NCBI GenBank assembly: GCA_016165875.1
Contig: JABBOT010000023.1
Span: 3,015,644 to 3,079,643 of the forward strand
Length of the DNA: 64,000 bases
Source: Acanthopleura granulata
Lineage: Eukaryota; Mollusca; Polyplacophora; Chitonida; Chitonidae
Direction of reading: 5' to 3'
The translations under genes and the position numbers were made by a program. Under the pieces are notes generated by a model. That model made no database searches. It was not told where the DNA came from and saw nothing but the letters and a program-made list of their open reading frames with translations. Of the stretch, positions 12,501-27,500 are shown one piece after another. Every line of letters begins with the position of its first letter. Position 1 is the first letter of the stretch.

Positions 12501-15500
12501 TTAAATTCAAACCATTTATCTGGTGACATCACTGGTGAACCACATTATCAATATGGTCCATAAAACCCACCATACAATCAAAACATTTTGACTGGGTTTA
12601 TTTTGGTGGCAAAAAAGCTAAACAATTCAGTGAAGGTATTTTCAAATACAGTTTTTAATGGTCATTTCGGTCACAACAAGTTCATTTTTTACAAGTCTTT
12701 CCCTTTAAGGTTGCCTTTATAGTGAGCTATTACCTCATGCAAGCATGACAGGACTTTCCTGTTAGGAAGGTTAGGAAGTTTGGTCAATGCAGATGCAAAA
12801 AATACACTCTGAGTAATTGAGGCAATTGTAACCTATATCTGCTAAAATCCAAGCATTAATTCATTATGAGTATCATTATTAACTTTTCATTCTAATAGAA
12901 ACGAAAGAACCCTTTGTGAGAAGCTAACTGGTTTGTGGGAGAATTTCCTAGCTGCTGTGTCTGGAAGCCTGTCTAACTACATGAGCGTGGAACATCTTGG
13001 GATAGTGTTGTCAGAACTGGCTCAGCTAGGTATGGAAGAATCGCAATAAAATCAAACTATGAATACAGGCTGAATTGTTGGATGATTTTGTTGACATTTT
13101 GCTCAGAAACATTTGACGAAAAACTATACCTGCTGGTGAGAATAATCTTTCAGTGGCCAATATCCTTTCCTACCTTCTTTGATGTTTAGAAATCATAATT
13201 ATCCAACGTAATGTACTGTTTTCATGAAAACTTGAAGACCAACATACCAACTTTTACATGGATTGGCAGTGCCTGTATCATATACATGTATATTGTAAGG
13301 TATATTTATCATGTGTCCTTTGAAACCATTTTGAAAGGAAATTTAAAGCATACATCAAAATGAGTTGAACTAAAGCAGACACAAAGTGTTCATTCCAGCA
13401 GTCTAGTTTCCTAATCATAGGCGAAATATTTTTTCTTTTTCATTTCAGCCAAATATAAAGTATACGTGTTGGATACCCTAGTAGAGTAATTCCTGTGTAC
13501 TACTTTTAAAAGCACATGTATGGAATTACGTTTATATATTTACATTCAGGTGTCCCTGCGTATGTTCCTAGAGAACTATGCCGTGGAGCACGTGTATGAT
13601 ATTGTATGACTTTGATTCATGTGATATGAATGTGATTTGTAGCTCCCGAGGAAGCCCCTTGCAAGACACTTCCTGCAGGATTTAAGACAGGTGAACCAAA
13701 TCTGATTGTATGCCCTCAAGGTAGGTTACAAGTCCATGTACATTTCTCCATGTACATGTCTCAGTAAAATGTTCAGTTATTGGTTCAGTGAGAGACATTG
13801 TCTTCAGCAAGTGACTAAAATGAAAAGTAACTGTTTGCTTATAATGCTGGCTGCTTGTAATAATTATCAGACAGTTGTGTTAAAAGGTCAGGAAATCAGG
13901 AGACAGTTGTCTTGTGTAATGCTTCACAGCACATGGCAATAATGAATTATTACTTGTTTTGTTCATTCCTTGGAGATTCTATAACTTTTCAAACATTGAA
14001 ATACAAAAATGACTTTGAAGAAGGTTTCCATTATTCACTGAAATGGCCATGATTCTCTACCAGGTGATAATGATACATATGATGTTTGTTACTGTAATGT
14101 TCACCAAACTTGCATATCTGGGTATCCATTTCCCTAATGATGATTGGTTTTCATTTAACTTGTGTACAGGTTGATATACAAGCAAATGGAAATCAAATTT
14201 GACAGGTTTATTCCGTACAGGATAAACATCCATTGACATGGACTGTTGCTGAGTGGAAGCGAGCTGGGCCTATAACCCAGAGGTCCGTGGATCAGAACCA
14301 TGCTCTTCTGCCATTTGATGCACAAATCAAATTCAACAGGTTTATTCCCTGCAGGATAAACATCCATTCACACACACTGTTGGCAACAAAAACTGCGCCA
14401 AAAGCTCCTGCGCATATCAACCCGGTAGTGACAGCGGATGCTGTGGTGTTGTTGGTCAGAAGCCATCTACTGGCAAGTTGTTACAGGTCAACTTCACCTG
14501 TTTATATATGTTATATTGCATGAAATGATTGTATTTCTTGTCGACAGTTGATATCCTTGCGGTGACCTTGTCGATCTACACATCAGCAGTGATGGAGACG
14601 TGCCCCCTGCCCACACCTTCAGAGGTGCTCCTCTGTACTGTCACAACAACACTGGACCAGGTAACCAAACACCTAGCAGTGTTTAGAGCTTAAATTCTTC
14701 CCAGATCGGTTATATGGGCTTCAAGACCATGTACTGTATAACAATGATTATATGTTACTTTTGATGTTGTGTTTAAGTAGAATTTCAACCTACAAAAATT
14801 CTACATTTGTTTGTACATTAGGAACAAGAATAGAAGAAAGACTTAATGTGAATAGTGTGAAAGCTAATGCTGCCTCCATTTTCTTAGAAGTAATCTGTAT
14901 GAACTATAAACATATATTTATTGGTAAATGGCAGATCAGGAGACACAACAACAGGATTTTGTAAGTTGATCCTAGGCAAGGACTGTGGTCTGGTGTTGAG
15001 GTCTTGGTGACAATAAATGGTCACTGATGCTTGCATGGCCATTTGCACACTGTAACATTCATCGAAGACCGCTTGTCTTTCACATTCAGTGTGTGTCTTT
15101 CACACTTGTTTCCTTCACCTGTAAAACTGATCACCATTGTATAAGTGAAAAAATTTTGAATCTGGTGTTTAACAGAAATCAAGCAGATAAAGAAATAGCT
15201 TGAGTGTTCACATGGACATTTGTCTACGATAAACTCATGACAGAGAGGCTTGCCTTTGTGGCCCTGATTTGATGTGTATTGATATTCAGGTGGACATTTT
15301 CTGGAGAAGAGCCATCTTTGATCCCTCTGGCAAGACCTATTGTTTGGTTAACGCGGACAAACTGGACTACGATGTTAGTGACAAAGCAGAGCGAAGGCTG
15401 GAAGTTTACATGGAGGACTCATCCAAGAATGAAGGTAACCAAGCCTGTCGCTTGTCTAAGGTGCACGAGGTCTTCAAAATTAAATACACGACAATTGCCA

Positions 15501-18500
15501 ATGTTTGAAGTTCAAGAGGTTTGCAGAGATTTGAATCTTACTGAGATATGATGGCATAATATAGCTGAGAATACAGCTGGCATTGTCACAAGTAACCTGT
15601 GAAATCCAGATTTGTGAACAATTTACCTCAGTTAAGGGATTATTCTAAATTGTTCATGTGAATGATTGAATACATGTACTAGCAATCAACACGCTCATTG
15701 CACCATGGATTAAGGAACTAAGTGAAAAAAGATTGAGTCATGTTAATTGCAATTTATTAGATGTCACTGGTCTGGAATTACTCAAAATGCTGTGTCATTG
15801 CAATCATGTAACCCTAGAAGTAAGAAGTGACCATGAAGTCTAAGCAAACATTTGTTGTGTTCTCTCCATTTGTAGACTACAGAATTGTGATTCTGTGTTC
15901 ATCAGAAAGAGAACAGAGATCTAGGATAGTGACAGCTCTGGAAAAATACAAAAGGCCGCTGTTTACCACACAAGAATCTCTCAGCAAATGCATTGAAGCC
16001 AAACTTACAAATGAGGATTCGCATGCTGCTTCCAGGGTAGACATCTCACAGTAAGTGTGACATTATCATATGATGCATCGTAACATAATGTTTAGAATTC
16101 AGTCACCTTCAAGTTTGAAAGGAAGTATTAAGGGTAAAAAAGTTTCAAGTTTATTAACGTTTGAAATGATTGTCATTTACATGGATCCGTGTGCAAAGCT
16201 AATTGGTCTGATACATAGAATCTGGAATTTCTTATTGTTCTTCATTTTAACTATCTGTGATGCAAATTAATAAACCAGGTAAAAGTGTGCAGATTTTTAT
16301 TCTGTGAGAACTTTCTGAAATTAGAATGGTATGTGATCCAGATTACCTGGGTGTCTCATTGTAGTTGTACTGTGAGGGTTATCAAGTCAGCAAGAGCTGG
16401 AGTTGGCAAGACATTGTACAAGAACCGTCTAGTTGAGAAACTTGAGCAGACCTTTCCGCATACAAAAAAATGTGTGGTAGTTCACAGCATACCGCTCCAT
16501 GGCAAGACCGTGGATGTGTCCAGGGTAGTGGACAAACTTCTGGATTACACCCCTGCGCCAGAGCAAGGCATTCCAAGGATCATCCACTTCGATGTGGCAT
16601 ATGAGGTGAAGTGGGCAAAATGGGGACCCCTAAAAAGGGCATCACATTTACTGCTGATTGTCTTCTGTGTGAGATGGGCAAAGTCTAAAAATGTTAAAAA
16701 TTATTCTTCTTCTTTTTTACCTGTAGATCATCTTGCAAACAGCCACACATATGGCATCTCTGAGTGGTCTGTAAAGCTTTTATGAAAAAAGATAATATAT
16801 GAATTTGTTATCAAAGGTAAGCATCACACATCTTGAAGTTATGATTAATTAAGCTATAGCCAGCAGGGCTAGCAGCAGCAGAAATATACTAGCCCTTTAT
16901 AAAGATGATGTCTTCAGATGTTACCTCGGTGATGTGAGTCTCATGCACAGGTGACAAATGTAGATATACTTCCAGATATATATCTACCACACTTTCAGAT
17001 CAGGCCTTAGAGTTTTTACTCCTCGGCCAGTATTCTCCTTCACCTTTTCAAGGTCATTATAGTCATTTAAGTTAAGTTTTATGAATGGCTGGTATTATAC
17101 TGTTATACAAAATATCTCTTGGAATTTGTATCTATTTTTTACAATGTACATGTGCTTAAGGCCAAGGTGTTTTAAGGGGATTTCATCATATTTTTTTGTG
17201 AAAGGTAACATTTTATACCTACTCTGTATGCATACAAATGTTGTTTGTTATTTCTTCCAAAGGGAATTACATGTGAGTGGTATAGTCAACTGATGTGACA
17301 ACTTCTTATAACTACCCTAGGTCCAAGAAGGAGTGGATTTTCTCCTCTTCAGCTTGCTCATTTTGGGAGCCATACAAAATTCAAAAGGTTTCATTTGGCG
17401 AAAAACAGACCTGGACCTGTATTTGGTAGAAACTATGCCTCTGATGGTCAAAGAATCTGATCAACAGGTAAGTTGATTTAACTTAGTGAAGATAACATTA
17501 GTTACATGGTTACTGAGTGAAAGGATACGAAATTATATGGGGTCTGTAAGCCTACTGGGTAGTGCATCAGCCGAGTGAAAGGATACGAAACTATATGGGG
17601 TCTGTAAGCTTTTTGACCCGATATAGTTCCGCATTCTTTCTCTCAGCAACCAAGATAACAAATTATCCTGCGGGGGACCTACTACCCTGAAAATTTATTT
17701 CTTGAAAAACAAAAGTTTCAAAAGTGACGAGGAGTTTTGAATTGCCAAGCAGTGATCTGGGAATTATGACGTCATAACATTATTGTCATGGTTCATTCAA
17801 CATTTCTTTGTGACGTTAGTGTCATTGTTGCATCAAATTGTAACCGTCATGTCATATGGCGTCTGCTGCAGGGTATAGAGATATACACATCTACCATGCG
17901 ACCATAAGTATCCATTCAAAAGCAGAGGATTTTGTCTGATGCGGGATAATAACTTATCTCGGCTAAGAAACTCTCATGCTATAAAATGAGTGAAAATTAG
18001 TGTGTTGTAGGAATTGTAATTTTTCAAGATTAGACAGTATGTTAGATAATCTTGAAAAATTGACAGTGAACATTATTATAACCATGGTAAATTTAATTTA
18101 AATTTTAAATGTATTGAGAGCCAATTTATAAATCAACGTTTGGTGGACTTTTTTATCTCTGCTTCAGCAGAAAGCCCATTAAAAGAAACATTATTGGGCA
18201 ATATTTGTTTTATCCTTGACCAGTTGTCATGTGGTCAGAATTCAGAATTGCTAGCTAGCAATATGTATCTCTGAAAACTACCAAGCCAATTTAATGAATC
18301 TTTATACATGGATTTTACTTCCCCAGAACCCGTAAGATTTAAAAAATCTGTAAGCCCTATGTACTCTTCAGGCCAGAGTGATCAGCCATTTTTCACCTGC
18401 TGGAGCATTTATGACTGGATGATTTATTATGTATATATGCACCTTATCTGCCACACAGCAGATGAAATGAGCAAATGTTAACATTACTCAGTTGCTTGCC

Positions 18501-21500
18501 CAGATCTGATGTGTAGATAATGTTTCAGGCTGTCAGATGTGCACATAGCACCTTGGACTTTTTGCCGTCTGTCACGTGCAGATCCCCATGGGAAAGCTTG
18601 GAGATTCTGATGGAAAATGCAACAGGTATGTCAACAAGAAACATACTTATAAATTCATAGCTTGTGTTTGTAGGAGAAGTATGGTTCTGAATTACTTATT
18701 GCTTCTCCAGTAAGAGCTAACCAAGGTTTTTATATTTGTTTGCTTATGTGATCTTATGATGACACTTTGATTGATTGATTGATTGATTGATTTTTGACTG
18801 GTGTTTCTAGCCCCTCTCCAGAATATTTGACTTTTGATAAGACGGCCAGCATTGCGACCAAACCTATGGATGCTGTGTGCATACATTCATGAAGGTCCTT
18901 CTTCTTCGCTATTATTAGAGACATATTGCTTCTGGAGAATAAGGCTTGCTTAAAAATTTGAAAGAAAAATATGTAACAATTTGAAAAAGAATTTGTATTA
19001 AAGTTGTAATGACCAAGTTTAGGTAATGTATGTAACCTACAATGTTGTCCATTGCTAATTCCTTCATTTTGCTTCAGTTAGAGAGCTCTGTTGATCTCAG
19101 GAAGGTGATTTCAAATGTGTTTGGAAGGTAGAAATCTGTTTTACTGGAAAATATAAATTTTACCTGTGAAAGTGATATTTTATGTCCTGCATTTGCTTAC
19201 ATAGTAAAATTATGAGGAAGAGTTAATTAGGCAAGCCATAATATTGGAAATAGAGGAAATGACTTGACATCATACATGTATTTCACAATGAATAGATGAC
19301 ATTAGCTACAGAATGAAATGTTTTAGAATTGCCTCTGACATGGTTACTCTTTGTTCAGGTTATACTGGGAGTGACCGACTGTTTGATGAGCAGGAATTCA
19401 AAAGTGCTGTATTCCAAAGACCATTCCAGTACCTGAGAAGAGTAAACCACGCTGACTTTCAGAGTGTGGACCCAAGCATGACAGAAGGGAACCTGATAGA
19501 GTGCCTGGAAGTCTTACTTAAGTAAGGTGTCATTTTACTGGTGTCCATGGCAGCTGCTTTTCTACTTTAAAAAAAATGTGTGTGAAGTGTTTCATGGCCA
19601 CACTAGATAATCAGAACGCTGATTTCAGGTTCATGGTTTTAGCCTAAGTGTCTGAAAATTTCCATCTTGTATATGTACATTCCCAAAAGGGTTTGGCCTC
19701 ATCTGTTGCTACCTGATTTGTTTACACCAATTTTGCAGCCATTGTACAAATGACCAGTGTGGATAATACATGCATGACTGCTGTACATAATTATCATTCA
19801 TAACGAATTTTAAGCTTGGCTTATAAAGGGGTGCGCTCATACTCTAATGCAACACGACAGCTGGAATATGGTGTCCGTACTTTTGAATAAATCTGCTTAT
19901 GTGAAAACTTTTCGACTACAAGTACATTTGATTTAATTTTAGAAAAGATAGTGTATCTAGAGTGTTGGTGTTGTAAGTATTTAAAAACGGTGTGTAATCT
20001 TTCTTTGAAACAAGTGTTAAATGATACACTGTTAGGATGTCTTACACATACCTGTTTTCTGCAGCCACTGTGGCATCCCTGACCCATCCTGGACAGAATT
20101 GCGCCACTTTGTTTGGTTCCTGAATGTCCAGCTGAAGGATTGTGAGTCGTCTGTGTTTTGCGGAGCAGCAGCAGCTGGGGATTTGCCGGGATTCCTAAAA
20201 TTTGTTGTCAGATTCATGATCAAGATGTCACGGGTAAGATAATGTGAACAAGTATTTATGTTTGTACAATCATATTACAAAGCTATAACATAGGTTTTCT
20301 AGGTGTGTGTACTGAAGAAAGATTTTTTGCTGATACTTTCATGTCTTTAAATTTGACTGACACTTCTGTTTTATAAAGGAGTAGTACTGGTATTTGAAAA
20401 AAAGATTAAAGAAGGACTGTTCTCCAATTGAGCTGCATGCTGTTCTCTGAAACAAAACTGCTTAATTAAATTAGCCAAACATTGTACATGTGGGTATGGC
20501 CAAGTATGTTTTTCATACCATCAACGGCGAGTTTAAAGCATCACTCTGCAGTTTAAATAAAATGTATATGGAAAAAAAATTATCTTTTCAAAAATGGTGC
20601 TGTATATCATGAAAAAACTCATTCAAAGAAACAGACTTTTTGGGTTTGATGAGAAGGATGAGTGAAAATTCTGTTGACAGGACTTTGCCACAAGATCACT
20701 GAATATTTCTGAAGAGACCCCATCTCTTTGTGAGACTGTAGATCAAGTAAGTACATGCATATCAATCAGTAAACATATTCATCAGCTGCTTAACAACATT
20801 AAAATGTTGCCAAATTGCACATAAGAACTGAACAGAGTGAGACAGAAGATTTATCAAATCAGTTTTTGAATTGATTTGAACCATTTTGTAGAATTTTATT
20901 TCATTGTCTTAATTCTGTGAGTAAGTGCATAAGGCTATTTCCTAAATCTACTTTTCCCATTTAAGCACGGTACTTGCAGACCAAAGGAGACTTCAGAGTA
21001 AAAGTATTAAAGATGTACTTACTTTGTTCTTCCAAAAATATTGACCTGTGACCTGTCTTAATGCTGAAAAGTTAGAAATATCTTGTTGGGCTGACAGTAG
21101 GCCTTTTAGTAGACGGCCATGTTCAACTGTCCTCACTTGTGACCTCTGGTGGCAGTTTATGGCACTACTTCTGTGTTTTAGTACAGGCTAAGGGAGGTAA
21201 TACAAAGGTAAAAAACCCAAGGCATTTTTCTTTATCTTCTGTCCTTATATGGATGTGTTGTTTGTCATCATGTTTGACAAGTCACTTCGCTAGTAAAGTA
21301 ACCATGTAAATTTTGACTTTGTTTTTGATGAAATGAAAATATAATTAAGGTCATTTTTTTATTGGTAAATATATCAGTAATTAAATTTCTTTCATCATCC
21401 ATGTTTGACAATTGTCAAGGAATGTAGAAGTATACGTAGGCATTTGCGATTTGCATTAAATTACTGTGTTAATTAGGAAATAGATTGCTAGAAGATTGCA

Positions 21501-24500
21501 AAAGGCTTGAAATGAATTAGCTGTGATTGCACATATATGCAGCCTACATGAGGAGAAGCATGACAGCGATGAAATATCTGACTCCACCTGTGCACTGTGA
21601 GACGTTGTGTCTGCTGTGTGCACTGTGACATATTGTGCTTTCTGTATCCTGACAACAATCACCACACTGGTGTCACTGTTTGGGTTAGACCTGGATACAC
21701 ACAAGTGATGGAATTAAAGCGTCGAGAGCAGAAAGTGAGAAAATGGTTTAGTGTGTGCACCTCTTTTTACCACCATACCGCTTGGTTGACCATGGTATTT
21801 TTGATGGTGGTCAAGGCTATTGGATTTAGCCAATCAAGTGTTCTATTATTGGTTATTCTGATGAAAATGGCAGGTATTTCAGGAGAATTTTGGCTGACCA
21901 CACTTTGCATTTACATTACCTGAAATCTTTTTCCCTACATTGCTTGCAAATAACAGGATTCAAACTGTGAAAGGGTATGTGAGTGCTTGTTTTATTAACT
22001 CACTTTACATGTGTGTATGTAGGCCTATGTATTATTATCTTGAGAAACCCTGGGTAAATGTTGCAGTTCCCCTTAATTCACTGAATCCTAGTAGGCCCTA
22101 GATTTTTCACTAGAAGTGAAAGATAAAGACAGTGTTTTATATGCCAAAATTCACACACTAGTGAACATTTTATTTGGTTAAAATGGTCTGGGTCTGATGT
22201 CTGTAAAATTTTTCATTTCTGTGTTATTTCCGAATAGCTACCATTTTAAGGAAATCACATTTTGACCTGTACAGCGCAAAGTATGAAGGCTAGAAGGGTG
22301 GGACCTAAATGTATTCCAAATTGTAACTTGTTATCTGCCCTTTCATAGGTACGTGAGCAGGTTTGAGCTACAGTCAGTGCCTTGTTTCTTTCTTCTGCAG
22401 ATCGCGGTTTTCAGTTTGTGATGAACCGATGTTGAAAATTAGTTGTAACAAACATAAAGTGACATCATGAAAATTAGAAGTGACCATATCTCCTTTGATT
22501 ATTATTATTATTATTATTATTATATCTGTGCTGTTTTCTCAGGAGGAGGATGAGGAGGGTCTACTGGAGAGATACCAGATGAGGAGAACCTGGGAGAGCA
22601 GGTGGGTACAGCATACATAAAGCAGGGATAACTTACAGGGAAAGAAAAGTTCAAAAGAAATTATTAAACACCAGGAGAAAGACCAATATAAATTTATTCT
22701 TATAGATTTTTTATTTTCACTGAATTAAACGCAGTCACATGTTTTAATTTTAAGGGGGGTTCATGGATCTTACTGATGACATACACGCATTTATATCAGC
22801 AGTGACATCATGCCCCCTTTTCTCTTGCCCTAACACAAGTATTTAATGTCAGGTTGGCTAAACTCAGGCACATATCACCGGGATAAAACAAACAAGAATC
22901 TTATTCCGACATGGACATAAAGGTCTAGAAAAGGTTGTGCCGTATCATCGGTGACATATTGTACCACGTATTGATGTGGTCATTTAACTGCATTGTTTTC
23001 ATTGAAAAGAAAGCTAAATATTTTCAGATATGGTTTTCAGGAATTACTGTACACCGATCTACTATAAGCAGGACTCGGACAAAAAGTCATTACATCGCAT
23101 AAATTAAATGATTGAATTTTTCTTGTTTGTCATTTCAGCCCTCATCCCTACATCTTTTTCAACCCCGACCACAACTCGATGACGTTTCTAGGGTTTAACA
23201 TCGTAGGCCCAGCTGGTGATATGGTAGATCCAATGACTCGACAGATTCTGGAGGGAGCCATTATGCCAAAACAACTACAACAAGCTCTAGTGAGGAACAA
23301 AGTACCACTGACTGAAAATTTTGACAGTCTGCCCAGGTGAGCTGACACAGGCATTTCACTCCTCTGGCGAGCGCCTAAACATTTTGACAAACTCCCAAGA
23401 CCACTGCGGCTTGAACATTTTGACAAACTCCCAAGATTGCTACCGCTTGAACATTTTGACAAACTCCCAGGATGGCAGGCAGGTGACATTAAACATGACT
23501 CTCATAGAGTACGAAGAATGCATGTAATTCAGTGAATTAGAATTTAAATAAATTAGATTTTCAGCTGGTGAAGACATCCTGCTGGCTGCCCTATCTTGCA
23601 GGTAAATTTTTCGGAATAAAAAACAGATCATGTACTTCCCCAGTTGGGCCATGCGTTACAATCCAACTGGTTTGACCTTGACATTATGTCATTGGTTTGT
23701 CTGTGAGATGCCCAGAGTTGACCTAATGCTTGTGCTCTTAACCTATAGAGAGAGTTTTGGAATATCATCATTGAAGTGAATGAACAATTAAACAAATAAG
23801 CCATCATCAGTGATTTTGTGCTTTACGACCTGATTTCAGAGAGCAGAAGCTGATCAAGTTGTGTCGTGTTATGGGAATCGAGGATATGTATGATCCAGAT
23901 CCTACATACGAGCTCACCACTGACAATGTCAAGAAAATGCTGGCCATATACATGCGCTTCAGGTAGGTTTCCCTAGGTAACCTGTTTCATTTCATTTAAA
24001 TCACAGGTGCAGCGGTGTATGAGTGATGAGGATTAAAAATGATTCACACTCTCAGGTTAAGACTTCAGCATCAAAACTTCGCAGGCCATCTTTTATGTTG
24101 AAGTATTTTCTGTGTGGATAGTTGTACCCAACCAGATCCAGGTAGCTGAAATCATGGGTTAAAAAATCAAAACCATATATGAAGTACTGTTGTAAAATTT
24201 AAATACATGCATACAATGAATACTACAGAGGAAAATAAAACCAAGATTAGCATTCTCCAAAGACATTTTAGTTAGCTTCTTTCTGAACTGCCAAGTTTTT
24301 TATTTGATTGTTGTTTATTGCCATAGTGAAAAATTTTTACATTGGTATATGTATGATGGCAGTAAGTAAAATGAAGTCACCACACCACAAAGGATCATCA
24401 CCATGATATTGCAACATCAGAACTGTACCGAGACATTGATTGACCTTGAAGTTGCTGACCTATTTGACCTCTATGTTGTTAAACCATGTTGTGTAGATGT

Positions 24501-27500
24501 GGCATACCAGTCATTGTGATGGGAGAGACAGGTTGTGGGAAAACCAGGCTGGTCAAGTTCCTCTGTTCTCTACAGAAACCACCTGAGCTGGAAACTGTCC
24601 CAAACATGGTCCTGATGAAGGTAAAATGACAGAAAAGATGCCTTATTAATGTTGTCATTATGGTACAGTTGTCCTTGATTGTTTTATTAGAGTTTAATTG
24701 TAAAAGAAAAAATCTGTAAAAAGGAAAAACTGAAGACAGAGATCTTTTATAATTGAACTAAGTCACATGTAGGTCAGTGAGGCTCTTTGAGGGGCCGGGC
24801 AGCCTGAAGCCTTTGCTAAGTTTTGTTTTTAATGACATCCATTGAGCCCTGCTCAGTTTCAAGGGCTGTATTTGTGGTCACGTCCCCGGGGACAGATCAG
24901 CATAACCGATTTATCGTTCTGCACAATTATACTCCGAGTGACCGATGCGCAAATGATAATTTCGCTCATGCCAAATTTCATGGTCAGTATTGCAAATAAT
25001 GTGGAAGTTAGAATGGCAAGTTTACAACAACAACACCAATGATGATATACTCTAGTTTAATCCAACAACTTTTTCTAATAAAAAATTTTCCAGTTAAGGT
25101 GGGTTCAGTGCATACTGCTGAGATCATTATGCTAGATACGTAGGTTCTTGAGGTTCGTCAATGTCCCACTGAGCAGCGACCAGTACGTGGTTTCATTCGG
25201 TGGCAGCAGAGATTAAATTCACCACACGAGGGTTCTGCGCATGTCCATTGACGATTGCTGGCGGTCGATTGTTCCGGTGGTCGTAGTTTTGTGTTCATTA
25301 CGGTCCCTATGAATTGACATGAGAAGCTTAAGAAGCATTTCGTTCATACACAAGTGGTAGATAATCCAGTATTTCATTATTAGTAAAGTCCCACTAATTT
25401 ACCTTCATGTGCTATGTTGAATAAATTAAAGATGAAATTCTTGGCATCTCCCAGTAAATGATATTAAACATTTTTAAAGCTTTCGACAAGTCCTCTCCCA
25501 CTGAGGACAGAAAGCTCAGTCATCAAGGTAAACATTTTACATGGACACTTTTTATCCAGATGTGCCTTGAAAGTGATTATTTCTTTGATAAAGTGAGGCG
25601 TATGTCGTGAATTCTACTCCGCTGTCAAATGCGGACCGTGTGCAAATATACATGTTAAATGGAGATGACCCTTCAAACAACATCGAGTTAGTCATGCAAC
25701 ATACTGACTGGTACGTTTACCTCCTCGAATAACATTCTGTTGTGCTGTTTATTTCCATAAATTAAATGATTTGAACTGGAACCCGTGGTAGATTTGCTTT
25801 TATCGTTGTTCATAATTTATATAGAGGTTAAATATCAGAAATGTCTTCAGTGATGAAAGTGTTACTTTACATAATTTATACATATTACTTCTGTGATTAC
25901 ATTTTTCCTACTTCAAACCTAAACGCCATGATGTCAGAAAAGGAAACATTATGTTTCATGATGTTCCAATCTGAGCTCAGAGGTATGACGTCACAAGACA
26001 TGTAGAGCTAACTTTTGTATTCCTGCATGAGACACAAGGTCATACACATGACGTCATTGAAATATATAGGCCATCTGCAATGGACTAAGCTTGCTGTTGA
26101 TTGGTTTAAACTTTATGATCTCTGCGGAGGGAGTGAAAGAGATCGACAGCATAAAATATGCCGTTTTTATCACATTTTCTTCAGTTTTTGGGGTATAATA
26201 GGCATTAACACCTTCGTCTTAGTATTTGTTGTGTTACGTGATACCACTGTGCATTCTTGGGATTTGAGTGTATGAAACAAGGTTCAGCGGTATGACGTAA
26301 CATAACAAACACCGCTACAGTGGTGTTGAAGCCTTAAATAAAACCTTACAAGTTATGTGCTTTGGGTATGGAGCTACATCACAAATGTGACATTGCTTTA
26401 GTTGTTGTGTGACTTTACTTTAACACCTAACGAAATCTCTGTGTTGAAAGGTTCATGGAGGTACCACTGAGGCAGACATCATCAGCAAGGTGAAGCAAGC
26501 TGAGGAGAGAGCAAAGGAAAATTGTGAAAAGTATGGCTCCAACATGTTCACTGTGCTGTTCTTTGATGAAGCGAACACAACAGAAGCCATTGGTTTGATC
26601 AAGGAGATCATGTGTGATGGCTGCATGGATGGAGAACCCTTACATTTGAACTCTAACCTCAAGATCGTGGCAGCTTGTAACCCTTATCGCAAGTACGTGT
26701 CCACTCATCCAGAGTTGCACTGAGATGGCTGAAATATTGCCTGCAAGGCAGTAAGCCTTAATCATTCATTCACATTCAGAGTGGCAATATAGTTGGAGGA
26801 ATTTAGAATTGCCCATCTTATGAGAGATACTCCTACATGTATGCACGGCTCATATAATATAGTGTCCCATATTTTTGATAAAAGTTAACCAGTTTAAATC
26901 ACTTAATAGTAACCTGTATATATAAGGGACCTGATGAAATTCTAAATAAGAAAGTGCGTTCATTTCCTTACATTGCCACAAAGTGTCAGTCCAATACTGG
27001 CAATATAGCATTAAAACCATAGTTTTCTATACATGTTTGAATAAATCAGTGTGACAATATTAACACAAAGTGAAAATGATTTTGTTAAGCCTTATTTTTG
27101 TGTAATATGACAAGGGCGAAATTTATTATTTTTCATGGTATTTTAACATTGTGTCTGGTGGCAGGCATTCAGATGAGATGATAAGAAGACTGGAGCAGGC
27201 AGGCTTAGGCTACCATGTTGAAGCAGAGAAGACAGTGGACCGACTTGGTACGTACAAGTGATTTAATGATGCATTCCAATTAGGCCATCCTTTATTGGCC
27301 TACAAAATTCTTTATTATAGGAAATTCTAGCTATGATAAAAAATAGGGTCAGTCAGTCAGCCAGTCAGTGTATACATTTAATTTAAAGAAATTACATGGA
27401 TACATAAATAAAAAAGTAATTCCATCTAAAGCGCAATAAAAACTTTAGCACAACAAACATTTTTATAATGATGGCTTTAACCATTGGTGCAAGTAGCTGC

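Noticed and set aside
21456..21923. Overlapping frames of 82 aa (-) and 108 aa (+) in intron 18
   Set aside because: No recognisable domain, no phase-compatible borders, and exons 18 and 19 join without them.
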